A stretch of 64,000 nucleotides of DNA from Meandrina meandrites (taxonomy: Eukaryota; Cnidaria; Anthozoa; Scleractinia; Meandrinidae): positions 18,326,722 to 18,390,721 of the forward strand of contig OY855915.1 in assembly GCA_963693305.1 (NCBI GenBank), given 5' to 3'. Numbering within the stretch: the first letter of the stretch is position 1; each line of letters starts with the position of its first letter. A program made the position numbers and the translations under genes. This document shows, in pieces, positions 25,301 to 38,600 of this stretch. The notes beneath the pieces are model-generated. The model was not told the origin of the DNA, made no database searches, and saw nothing but the letters and a program-made list of their open reading frames with translations.

Positions 25301-28300
25301 TTCCGGGAAAACCTGTGCCGGGCTTGATGTTGGTGAGAACGCAAACGAACCCGGCTGCCACTGCAAGGACGGACTTTACTGGAACGAATTCACTGAGAAA
25401 TGCGTTGCAAAGGAAGACTGTGGATGCGTCCATGAAAATCAATACTATGAAGAAGGCGAAACCTCTCCAATTGATTGTTCATCGTGAGTAAAACACTTGT
25501 CGGTAAATCGGGAAGATGGAAGGGGGGGAGGGTAATGTTGGCGAAAGTGATGCATTGTTCACCATCATGAAATGTGTTAATATTATAACTATAATATTCC
25601 CAGTCTCCTTTTCTCCCTTTTCACCCGTGCCATTCTCGTGAGTCTCGCACGAAGTAATGTTAACGCGTCAAAATGACAATTCCGGGACAAACTAACCTTT
25701 TTCTTCATTATCAAGGCCCGATATCCTTCAAAAACGATAATAACGCGTTTTTCCAAACTGACATTTCAGCTCATTGAGCACTCCTGATCGAAACGACCCC
25801 TAATGGCGGACTTAAAAACTTCATGTACACCAATACTGAATTATAACGTATCAACGCTTCAAATTCAAAACAGAAATGAAAACAAACCCCCAGACTGCGC
25901 AGTGCGGATTGGAAACTAGCTTTAGAAGGAACCTTTACTCTTGTGACAAGTTTACGTTAAATTGTTTGAAATAATTCCAAATTTTACAGGACAAGGGAGA
26001 AATAACATAGCGGTGGTATCGTGCGGTCTAAAGCGTTAAAGCCTTTGTGCAAGAAGCTCGTTAAAGGGACAGTATCACGAGAGGTCTTCTAAGTTTTTGT
26101 GTAAACTATGCTAGAATTATATATGTGCCCTCACTGATCAACAAAAAAACCCTTTAAACGACAAAAAGGCATACCTTCCCTCTCTAAGATCTACACAAAC
26201 GATAAACAATGGTTTTTTGTGATTTTCCTTCAAGTGATACTGTCAAAACGTCGGCCTGACGTTTTCAAACTTTAGACCATTTGTTTTCTACCTGTCCGAA
26301 GCCAAACCATTTTTAAAGAACTTTCGTGACTAGTACAGTGCGTTTTAGTAACGCCAGGCAACTATTAGTGGACTTCCAATTAATTCCATCGCTTTCATTG
26401 GATTTTCGAGTAGCACTAAATCTTGGTGAGACTGCCCCTTTAGTAGGGCCTGGCTTGACCTCTGGCGATTCCCATACCAAGGGACAATCAACCACCAAAG
26501 GGTGCTAAACAAGCTTAATTTTTCCTACGACGATTTCTGATGATGGATTGTTGTTTTCTATATCTTTCTTTTGTTATTTTGGAGTGTTCAGTTTACATGA
26601 CGCTTTATTCAATACTAACGTAGGAAGTGCTATCCCTTTTCACTTAAAATGGTAATAACAAAGAAAGCCCAATTGTAATGTAACGATTTTTTGTGATTTT
26701 TTTTCAATTAGAAAATGTAACGGTGCACGAGAATGGGTGTCGGATCCCAAAATCCAACCACTGCCTGAATACGAGTGCGCTGCCTACGGCCAGGATCAAT
26801 ACCGATCATTTGACGGCAAATGGATCAGCTTTGGTAGTGAGAAATGCGAATACCAACTCATGCAAATAAAGGGCACCCCGAATAGAATCAGTACTTCGAA
26901 TGAGGAGTGCGTAGACTCGCTGGAGCTGCAGATGTGTAAGAAAGTGCTCATTGAGACCGCTAAAGGGAATGTCGAACTTTTCCAAAAGAACATTAGGATA
27001 ACGTTAAATAATGGCCTAATAGTGGATTACACCCCTGGAGACTATCCTCAACCTTGTAGCAGCAGTGCATTGAACAACGTGGAGATCAGCAGTGTTGGGT
27101 TGTTCATGATCGTGCGTGTGTTCGACCGGTACAATCCTATACTGCCCTTATTCGAGGTGTGTTGGTATTCTAAGTACACTAAATAGCGCATGTTATAGAC
27201 ATGTTTGATTCTAATAAGACTTCTGCGTTACGTTAGAAAGTAAATGGTTGTTACAGGAGACCGTAACTCTTAGAACAAAGTGTTCTGCCCCACCTTAAGA
27301 ACAAGGTGCAGCCGAGTTGATTATTGTTAATGGAAAAGGATTACGAGTAGACACTATAACAACAATTAAGCGCGCTCGATGGTGTTTTATTCATCAAATA
27401 GACTACAGTATAAGCCTGAGTTTTCTCTGCGCGAATAGTCAACAGGGCGCAACCGAGTTGACAATCGCTCATAGAAAATGATTGTTTTCGTAGAAACTCT
27501 TAAGGATTACAGTCCAAAAACCGTACAATTTTATTTACTTTAACCCAAAAATCACGAAAAAATGTCACTTCAAAGAGCAACACGCGCACGATTGTGTTCT
27601 ATCAGCGAATAGAAAACAGTGGGACAACCAATCAGATTCATATATTTTCAAAAGAACATGACTGAGTTTTTTCTTATAAGCTAATAGAAAACGGCCAGAA
27701 AACCAATCAGATTCACCATACTCCAGTCGAAACGGGCTGTCTCCACTAAAAACGTTTAGCTATATTCATGATTCAGCTTAATAATAATAGTGATGATGAT
27801 GATTATGATAATAATAATGATATACTGCGTTTTTGTCACCAACAACAGGTTAAATACGATAGAGGTAACCGAGTCTTCATAACACCAAATATCAAGTACA
27901 AAAGTCAAGACAAATTGGCTGGAATATGCGGTAATTTCAACGGACAGGACACGGACGATTACATAAAACGTGATGGTAACACCGCCAATAACGATGGTGA
28001 CCTTGGTGATGGCTGGGCCAATGAGGTGGCATGTTCCTCCCCGCAAGACACTGATTTTGAAACTGTTTGCGCACAGCACAAAGACAGAGAAAATTGGGCA
28101 AAGAAAGGTGATTTGAGAGCACTTTATCCTTTCTTGCATAATGCCTCCTTCCCCCCCCCCCCCCCCCCCCCCCCGACCCTCTCCTCTAACCTTCTGTATC
28201 TTGAAAAGGGTTTACGCTCTGGAAATAAAACCTGTATGGTATCACATTACCATGGATTTTTTTTTTAAGTTTGTGGTGGCCAAGTGTCAGTTATGACGGC

Positions 28301-29576
28301 AAATCATAACACAATGACGTCATACATTGGATTAAAAAAGTCGCCATCTTGGATTTCCAAAATAGCCAAAATCGAACCAAAAAAAGTCAAAAACAATACA
28401 ACGATGAGAAACTGTAAAGATAATTAAATAGTGTTTTAGCTTTGTTTCTTCTCCCCAGGTGGGGAACAGGGCCAGGATAATGGAATAAATCTATCATTAT
28501 ATTAAAAAATAAGCGAAACACAATTAATGCTTTGCGTGTTACTAATGGTACTGTCAAATAACGCCAGCAATAAAATTACATGTCCAGGTGTTCTCCGATA
28601 CAATCAAGAAAACGTCACGAAGTTAGAAATAGGAACAGATTCTTTCCGCCCCTTTTCTCCGCTTTTAACAAATATCTTTCAATAATTCATCCATAGTTGA
28701 TCAATTAAAAAGCACTGATCAGGTGCCATATAGAACTTAAGTACGTAGTTAGAGGTCCAGTACATGATGTTGGCTAACTACTGTTTTACTTCATTAGGAT
28801 GTAATCTGATCAATTCCGAAAAGAACTTTACCGCCTGCCACAGTGTCGTTCCTCCTGCGCCTTACTACGAGGCCTGTCTTCACGAAACTTGTCTGTGCAG
28901 CAAAGGAGGTGACTGCGCGTGTTTCTGCTCAGCGGTTGCTTCTTACGTAAGAGCATGTAACCAGCACGGAATATCAATCACCTGGCGTCGAGAAGGATTT
29001 TGTGGTAAGAGTTAAAAATATTATTGATTATAACTTGTTAATGCTTTCGATATATGGTGTTATTAACTATCGATTTAATAAATAACTGTCACTTATATTT
29101 TCATTTTAACAGAACTCCCCTGCTGCCGACCGTGTGCAAACAGTGGTGGGTACGAGGCAAATATTACTATACCGTCAACTTGTGAACACGAAGGAGAATG
29201 TGCTGCCAAGGATGAGAGGTGCTGCCGAGGTACCCGCGTAGAGGGTTGCTCTTGCCCCGCTGGGACGTTCTTCAACGGAAAGAAATGTGTTAACCAGACG
29301 AGCGAGTGTGAAATACCTTGTACGTCAACTACTTTGAGCACTTCGTCTATGTCGAGCACAAGGTTGGTGTGACATTTCTTTTACGTATTTGACCTATATA
29401 CTAAGTCTCGGTAGAATGTCAGGCGAACTTGGTAAATAGAAGGTTTGTACTGTGGCGAACAATATGCAGTCGAGACACAATATCCATGGCGAGATCGAAC
29501 GAGCCCAATATGCGTATACCAACGAAGCGCACTAAAACGGTACGATTAGATATTTACTGTACAAAAATTCTCTCTC

Positions 29577-29607
<31 letters not shown>

Positions 29608-32600
29608 AAATCTGCGATATCAGGTCAGTGATTCGATGTATTTGAAACTTGAGCAATCAAAATGGACTTGCCCACAGAGGATTTTTCTCAGTTGCATGCC
29701 TATGAAAAAAAAAAAATCATGTACTGTTAGATCTCATTTCTATAAAGTGCATGCAGCGATTTTCTTCTCAATCATTCTATCTTTTGCTTTAGATTTAGAG
29801 GCGTTGGCTTAACGTTTCAAGCCCAAAATGTTTTCTTGAAATAGCCGATATATTAGCTTACGGCGATTCGCACTAGTTTAGTTCCCTTATGCCACCAACT
29901 GTAGGTTTACTGTTGCTTACTTTGCATTGACGTGGGAGGCGCGGTGGCCGAATGGTTAGTGCGCTGGACTCCGGATCGAACGGTCCGGGTTCGAACCCTG
30001 GCCGGGTGTGGCACTGCGTTGTGTTCTTGAGCAAGACAGTTTACTCTCAGTGCCACAATCCAGTCTCCACCCAGGTGAAAAATGGGTACTGGCAAATTTA
30101 CTGCTGGCGGTGACCCTGCGATGGGCTAGCATCACATCCAGGAGGAAGTAGAAATACTCCTAGTCGCTTCATGCTACGGAAACCGGGATAAGCTCCGGCC
30201 TGATGGGCCATTTGACTCGTATACAGACTTAACCTGCATTTACATCAACCAACAGTATGTTTTATGACAATAACATTATTTTCCTTCCTTTTAGCAGTTC
30301 AACTGCCACGTCGTCATCTATTTCGACAACATCGTCAATATCATCAAGGTACGTAAAAGTTTGCTGTTTAACGAGGTCCTTCTTAGCTGCCAATTTCTTG
30401 GTAATGAAAGTTTCTAACCGTCATGTTTGGCAAACCAGACCCCCAAAAAAGACAAAGTTTTTACTCAGTTTTGTTCCATGAAAGAGTCCGTCAAGAATTT
30501 CAAATCACGGCCATATTTGACAAGTCACGTGTCCAGAGCAAAAAATAATTAAATTTCAAAGGGGTATAGATTTGAGAATTAAAATCAGTGCCAATAGATA
30601 AAGGAATGTCCACATGCCTAAATCGTTTTATGAAATTTGCATTATTACAAAGGTTATGACACCCATAATTAAATACTTTTTGTTGTAGCATTATCTTTTC
30701 AGTGTAAACGTTAATTGCATGCGTCAGATTACAAACAAGGCTAAGCTATCTCTGATTCGAAAAAAAAGGAACCCTCCTTTTTTTCTTCGAGTTGAGAGGG
30801 ATTTTAAATTTTAACGCGCGGTTTGGTACTGGCACTAGTTACGCACGTGCAAATTAAATTCACCATTTAGCGTTTCAATACGCTCCAAAATTGCTTGCCA
30901 CAAAATAACACCTGTCGTTAAGAAGCACAGGAGCTCTGACCATCTAACTTTTCAAGATTACTTTTAAATAAAACCAACCAACAGTGCGTTTTCTGAAAAA
31001 ATATTATTTTGCTTGCTTTTTGCATTTCACCTTCCAGTTCGTCATCAATTTCGACAACGTCGTCAAGTTCATCAAGGTACGGAAGAGTTTAATATGTGAA
31101 ATGTTGTGTTTGGATTGTTCCTAAATTACGCTGTTTTATTTTACAATGTTGCAATTTGTAAAAGGAATCGCAAATCGTGATAAATAGGTACGATTGACGA
31201 GGTTTCTATTTATCGCGAATTGTGCAATTTATTTATTGTATCCTCAACAAAATTTTGAGTATATCTCCGTATACTTTGAATCATGACCATTCGATACGGT
31301 ATGCCTTTTAACTTCTCGGTTCATTTTAAGACTGCTTCTTGTAAACTTCGGAAACCAGAAAAAAGAAATCTTCAAAGGACTTCGGGTCAACGTCGTTAAT
31401 CTTTGAAAGACTGCAGGTCAACTTCAAGACTTCGTGCTAACTTTGGAAAGAAGGATAATAAGTGTTTCTACGTACGGAGTAAAATTTAGAATTTATTGAA
31501 TTGCAAGACTTTAACGTCCAATCGGAATCCAGTAATTTTGCTAAGGGTACTAGAAATAATGAAATGCCAAGTAAGGAATAAATATACCTACCTTATAAGA
31601 CATTTTAGTCTGTAGTATTTCGTATTTCGTATTTTTCCTCGCCCTTACGGGTCTCGGAAAAATACTACACAACTCGCAAAATATCCACGCGTATTATATG
31701 TTAAACCATCAAATAAGGTATATATATTTTAGATAACAATTGATCTGTTTGGTATTAGTGTGTCAACACCAACATCAGTAACAACGTCATCAAGTGTTTC
31801 AACGCCGTCGTCGTCGTCAAGGTAATAAAGAATATGACATTGCTAACTCTAAAGTAGCTGTTTAATATGTAAACGAACAATTTTCAAGTTCAAGTTCAAA
31901 GGAAAGATCAACAGAATGTTGTATTCCAACTCGGCAATCATGTAAAACAGTATCTTGTAAGCTTCAATAGATGATTTGTAACCATCAACTGACTTGACTT
32001 GACCTGACCTAGACTTGACTTGACTTGACTTGACTTGACTTGACTTGACTTGACTTGACTTGACTTGACTTGACTTGACTTGACCTAGACTTGACTTGAC
32101 TTGACTTGACTTGACTTGACTTGATTAATGACTTGACTTGACAAGTGACTTGAATCTCTACATCAACTTAATCCTCACCATGGGCGTCAGTATCGACTTG
32201 TGCATCAACGCCAACGTCAATAAACCGCAGTAATAATCACTGTCCTTGCTTGTAGATTTAGCTGTACGACAACAACTTCTATGTCGACATCGTCGTCAGT
32301 GTCGACGAGTTCGACTAGTATGTCAACACCTACTACAACAAGGTATTAAAAAAAATCAAATTATGTCAAGCATTTTTGGCAGTGTCGAAAAACGGATTTC
32401 GCTAATGTGAACATAACATAACGTAACGTAACATAACAACGTAACGTGACGTAACGTAACCTAACGCAGCATAACGTAGCATAACACAACCCAGCGTAAC
32501 ATAAAGTAACGTACCGTGACGTAACGCAAGGTAAGTAACGTAGCATAACATAACAGAAAAACAAAGCATATAATCAAGATGCAGACAGCTAAAAAATTCA

Positions 32601-35600
32601 AAATTAATCTTGAAAAGGAAATCACTAGGTGGAGTCTAATAGGATAACAAATAACAAATAGGTCAATTAGGATAACATTCTACACAATATAACTGCAAAA
32701 AGATATAAATAAATATAATAGATTTAGAATTTTATTAAGAAATAGTTACAAAACTAGTACATATCAAGAAAGAGCTTAGTTGGCGTATACGCCGATCAAA
32801 TGTTGCAGAATTACTGCAAAAAAGTAAGTGGAAAGCCATTTTAGCCCTCAGTTCCCGTTAGTATTTACAAATTATAAATAACTAAATATATTACACGATA
32901 TATTAATTTGATCTGAAGTAGATCGAACTTGTTGTTTATTGTGAGCATATACCAAGGCGAAGGATTGTTTTTTTGATCCCAGAGGGATTATCCTGGAAAA
33001 TGATTCAGGGCAAATGAAATACATTTGACCTACTAAAATTAAACGGTAAAAAAAAAAAACATAATTCTAAAAATTAGTTTTTTTAGCGCTAAAAGATGTC
33101 AGAGTCGTGTAATACAGACACAACTTATAAATCCATAACACTGTGATATTCACTCTTCTATTTTCTAGTGTGACCACATCAAGTTCCGTGACGACTTCAT
33201 CCAGTGTGTCAACGTCTTCAAGGTAAAAGAGAATAAAGCTGTTTAACTGACTGACGTTATGTAACGAAAGCTGATGTAAAGTGTCTTACAATGGACGGTT
33301 TTAGGAATTTACTTTCTTTACATAGTGACTGAAATTAAACTTCGGGATGCAAGAAGTTTCAACACGGGTGCTAAGTGTACTACAAATAATGAAATGCCAA
33401 GTCATAAATATATATATCCTAGCAGACATTTTAGTTTGCAACATTGCTGTTCATTTTTTACAAGACTTGCAGTATTTCGGCGAGCCCGAAGGGTGAGTGA
33501 GAAAACAAATGATGAGTAAAAATGTAGACAAATGTACAGCGATACTACAAAGTAAAATGTCTTAAAAAATTTTTTAACACGACGTTTTCTTTCCCCAAAA
33601 TGCCATCTTTCACCGCTTTTACTGGTCTCTTTGAGTGCAAATATGGTGAGATATTTGTGCTACCTTCGCGCGTTATTTGTACTCCACGAAGTGAAGTTAA
33701 ATAATAATAATAATTTATATTTTAGCTAATAATTGATCTGTTTTGTATTAGTGTGTCAACACGAACATCAATAACATACTCATCAAGTGTTTCGTCGTCA
33801 AGGTAATAAGAACATGACATTGCTAACTATAAAGTAGCTGTTTAAAGACGTAAATGAACAATTTTCAAGTTCAAGTTCAAACGAAAGATCAACAGACATG
33901 TTAGATTCCAACTCAGCAATCATGTAAAACAGTATCTTGTAAGTTTCAATAATGAATAGATGATTTGTAACCATCAACCTACTTTACTTGACCTTAAATT
34001 TACTTGACTTCACCAGACCTGGACTTGACTTGACTTGACTTGACTTGACTTGACTAATGACTTGACTTGGGTAATGATTGAATCTCTACATCAACTTAAT
34101 CCTCAACATGAGCGTCAGTATTGACTTGTGCATTTGACGGTATGCAAAGCTGGTGTAAAATATCTTGCGATGGACGGTTTGAGGAATTTACTTTCTTTAC
34201 ATAGTGACTGAAATTAAACTTCGGGATGCAAGAAGTTTCAACACGATTGAAGAAAAAACAACACGTTTAAGAATTCTGCTTCATGCACATCATGTAATGA
34301 AGGAGACATTAAACCTAAATGTTTAATAACATAAGATTAGTGTACGTTCTACATGAAAAAAGAAAAACGTTATTTTGTTTCTTCGTTATGACGTCTCTAG
34401 CGTGTCAACATCAAGTTCTGTCTCATCGTCATCTTTGAGTTCTTTTTCTGTGTCATGTTTAAGATAAGATGTTTTTTGCAACCAGATGCTTCTTTAGGTG
34501 GAATACAAATACAAATTAAAAAGCGGATTTGGAGCAAACACTTTACGTTTTGAAAAATTCTGTTTTAAAAGTGACTTGTATGCTTACGATATAGTTTCAG
34601 AAAAGTAGTACGGATATTTTTGCGACTCATATATCATCAACGCGGCTTCATTTTAATATGTGGTCATAATTTCTTGTAGTGTCTCCACTTCAAGTTCTGT
34701 GTATTCATCATCATCATCAGTATCGACGTCATCGAGTGTGTCAACTTCCTCAAGGTGACGATAATATAGCTGTTTAACAGACGATAATAAGTTAATACGT
34801 TACTACTGAGTTAAGAAGCTTCAAAACGCACGTAAAATTCGATCAATGTGCATTTACATTAAAAAGTACAAAGGAGATTTCATATTTAGAATTTATTTGA
34901 CTGACATTCCACTTATGTCCAGAAATGCACCCAAGTATACAGAGTACTTCATGTCCTAATGGGCTTTTAGACATTTTCATATACTTCATATTTGCTATTT
35001 TGTGTGTTTTGGTGGGATTTCATTAATGAGGACACTTTGTGATGCCTATTATGAGGAACATGAATCTCATTACCGTGCATTTCTGGACATATCTCTGACA
35101 TTCGTATTGACCTTCTGTTTCTGTTGTAGTGTGTCAACATCATCGAGTGTATCAACTTCGTCAAGGTAAAGGGAAATAAACTGTTTACTTGTTGTTTTGC
35201 AAATCAGATTAAAATGAAAAGTGGCATCTGCATGTTAAGTGTTAATGATCTTTCGTTCTGTTTGTTTAGTGTGTCGACATTAACTTCTTTAACACACACA
35301 TACTCATCGGCATCGACGTCATCGAGTGTCTCGACACCCACTTCGACTAGTTTGTCCACGCCAACTTCGACAAGGTACTCGAGAATATCGTAGTTCAAAT
35401 TCAGTTTCCTAACCTCGAAAGCTTCCCTTTTAATATTTCCATTAGGTAGAAGGCTGAATAAAATCTTGTGTAACGAACGCTTCAAAATAGCTTGGTGATA
35501 ATCAGTCGGTTTTTCTTTTAGTGTTTCCACTTCAAGTTCTGTGTCGACATCATCGTCAGTTTCCACGTCATCAAGTGTGTCCACTTCATCAAGGTACAGA

Positions 35601-38600
35601 TGAGTAATTCAATTAATTAGCATTTAAGGTGTCTCTCTACAGTTTTTTCTTGACCATACCAAACATTTTCTTTTGGCCGCTTAGCAAACCTCCCGGACTC
35701 GGATCGATGTGAAATTTACACCAGATATTGGAATTGGATTGAAGTTTGATATGATATATTTTTTAGGAAAATCGATATTTCCATGGCAACGACAAACAGA
35801 AAAACAAGATATCAGTTAAACTGGAATTCTACGCAAATAAGATTTGATGTAAAAAAACTAACACCAGAATCTGAAACTATGGTGTACTGCACATCAAATA
35901 TACAAATATAAAAAAAATCTGTATGTTTGATTTCGAATAAATCGAAAATATATTTCAAACCATGCTTTTTGCATTATAATGATAAACGGACCGAGACGCA
36001 GACACTGCTTTGATGAAATTACTTCGAAATAGCACCAAAATGTGTATTTAACTTATCTTTCGTCGCCGTGAAAGTTTAGTTGATTTTCGTTATCGCAATC
36101 CCGAGAATTGGATTTTTTCATACGGTCACTACCAATGTAATTTTTGGTAAATTTTCTACTTTTTGCGCTTTTTCCAAAATCTCCAAAACGGCTTCAACGA
36201 TTTTTTTAAAACTTTCGCAACAGATGCTTGATAATGCAAAGAATTTAATTCCAAAGTTTTATTAACGTTGATTTACTGGAACACGTCCAAATTTATCCTT
36301 AAAGAAGGCGTTCGAACCGACGAAAAAGTTGCGTTACAAATTCAACTTTCGCAATTTATGCTAAAATATTCAAATCAATGTTTTTTTACATTCCATCGAG
36401 TGAGCAAAAGAGTGAGGGGAAAACACAATATTGAAAACAATAGCAACGAACTGTATTTATCAAGATGGAATGTAAAAATCATTGATTTGAATATTTTAGC
36501 ATAAATTGCGAAAGCTGAATTTGTAACGCAACTTCTCGTCGGCTCAAGTTCTGTGTCGACATCATCGTCAGTATCAACATCATCAAGTGTGTCCACTTCG
36601 TCAAGGTAATTCTAACAATAGAATATGGTATAGTTATTCGAGGATAATCTATTTTAGAAAACAAAACGCCATACTTGAAAACCCGTTTGAAAATGTACAG
36701 CCTTCATCGCTAGCGTTGTTAAAAACGTCCATGTTTCTTTTCAATCGTGTCCGCATCTAGTTCCACTTTCTGGTAAGTTGGTAGTTTCTAAGTTCGGGAT
36801 TTATTATTTTTTCCTTTAGTACATTGTCAACATCAAGTGCTACTTACTCCACTTATTCACCATCGACATCAATTTCTACTACGTCATCGGTACCTACTAC
36901 TTCATTTTCATCAAGTTCTGTGACTTCGTCGTCGCTATCATCATCAACTTTGTCCAGTTCGTCAAGGTAATAAAGAGTGTGGTAACATTGGTTTAAAGGA
37001 CAAAGCGGGAAAACTAACTTCTTCATTGTTGGTTTTAAGTAATCAACGTTTAGTTTCAAACCCTCCGACAGCGGCCACCATCGGAGGCAGCGTGGCCCAG
37101 TGGTTAGGGCGCTAGACTTGTAATGCGGAGGTCCCGGGTTCAAATCCTCCTCTCTGCCACTAGATGGATTTGTCTTCGGTGGTCCCGAATTCAACTCCTC
37201 CACGCTTTGTAAATAGCTAGCTGGTCAGCCTCCAACCAGTTGGGATTTTTAACAAGTTTCTGTTTGATTTATAATATTTGTTTCACTATTTACAGTGTCC
37301 TCAATTAGTACAGCCGTGCTAAATACATTGACACTTAAAAAAAGTGATTTATTTTTTTTATTTATTTTTTTCACCGACAGAATAATATAATAGCTGTGAA
37401 AGCATTATTTGTTGCAGTACTAACAAATTAATTCTTTCAAACGCCCAAGCTCGATTTCGATTTCTTAATACATTACCAAGTTCTGTCTCAGCATCCTCGT
37501 CGTTATTATAATTTCGCAGTCCAATCGTAAAGGAAATAAGTCAACAATGTTTTAAAGCATTAACATTAACTCATGTTAAAATGATTTGAATTATATATAT
37601 CTTTGATATCTTTTAACTGTTCCTTCTTAGCCCTTTCAGTGCCAAAGTCGACTTTTGTCGACATTTGGAGGAGTGGTCATTGAACCACTTGTGACGTCAT
37701 TAGTTTACACGTCAGTCAACTTTTCAGATAAGCAACTAACACAGCGTGGATTGATCTTTCCATAGGACCATGCATTTTTTATATCAACTGCATTCTGACG
37801 GAGCTAATCGAAAAAAAAAAAGCACGCTGCGTTTTTGGTGCAAAATCTCTTGCTAGACATGATATATATACTAAAAATCCACAACAGTCAAAAATTGAGC
37901 ACTTGTTAAAAACCTTTGCACCTATCAATGAAGAAGTTGGTTATCCCATTATTGAGGCGAGTAATGAAAATATAATACCTCTTGACGAAATATCAGACGA
38001 TAGTCAAAAAATTGTTATTTTCGATGATTATCTTAATACTGGATCGAAAAATGATAATGAAATTCGTAACTATTTTACCAATTCAAGGAATAAAAATTGT
38101 TCTTGTATATATATAAGCCAATCATTTTACAATACAGATAAAACTATCCGTCTAAATAGCACTCATCATTGTATTTTTGAATTTCCTTCTAATAATGAAC
38201 AATCTATGATTTGCAGAGAGCTTGGAATTAACAAAAAAGACTATCTAAAAGCAACTTCAGACCCATTTAGTTTTTTATATATTGATAAACCACGTAAATT
38301 CGTAACTAAGAATTTCAACGAAAAAATATAACTTACATATATATAAATGAGTTACTCAAATGGTTTATTATCATCAAATACCAACAATATATTAACTGTT
38401 AAAGGCCCTCGAGGTGAATCTGGTGTTGGTTTTAAATTAACATCTTCAGGTGACTATGATATTGACAATAAAATCATGTACCATATTAAAACTCAAGATG
38501 ATGTGTCTGATGATTCTGATTATGATTCTATTAAAAAAGACTATGGATCTGCTGTCAATAAAGAATATCTGAAAAATAATTTCTTGAAAAGAGACAACAA

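Larger units (their letters stand above)
31013..37847. repeat. Segmental duplication, copy A (6,835 bp)
   Basis: Matches 39451-46275 almost base for base. The offset is 8,438 up to the TTGAC satellite and 8,428 after it, because copy B lacks two pentamers. Substitutions seen by eye are at 31123 (A/G), 31728 (T/A) and 35333 (G/A). It carries 11 cassette exons, a SINE, a foldback and decayed cassettes. Confidence 0.95.

Noticed and set aside
29935..30010. Possible tRNA gene
   Set aside because: A and B boxes are present, but a SINE body follows and the cloverleaf is not convincing. The same applies at 37085 and 45513.
32361..32564. YVTLRYV-type minus-strand frame (and its copy at 40789)
   Set aside because: A by-product of the GTAAC minisatellite.
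36853..37203. Minus-strand 116-codon frame (and its copy at 45281)
   Set aside because: It combines the antisense of a SINE with the antisense of the 147-nt cassette exon.
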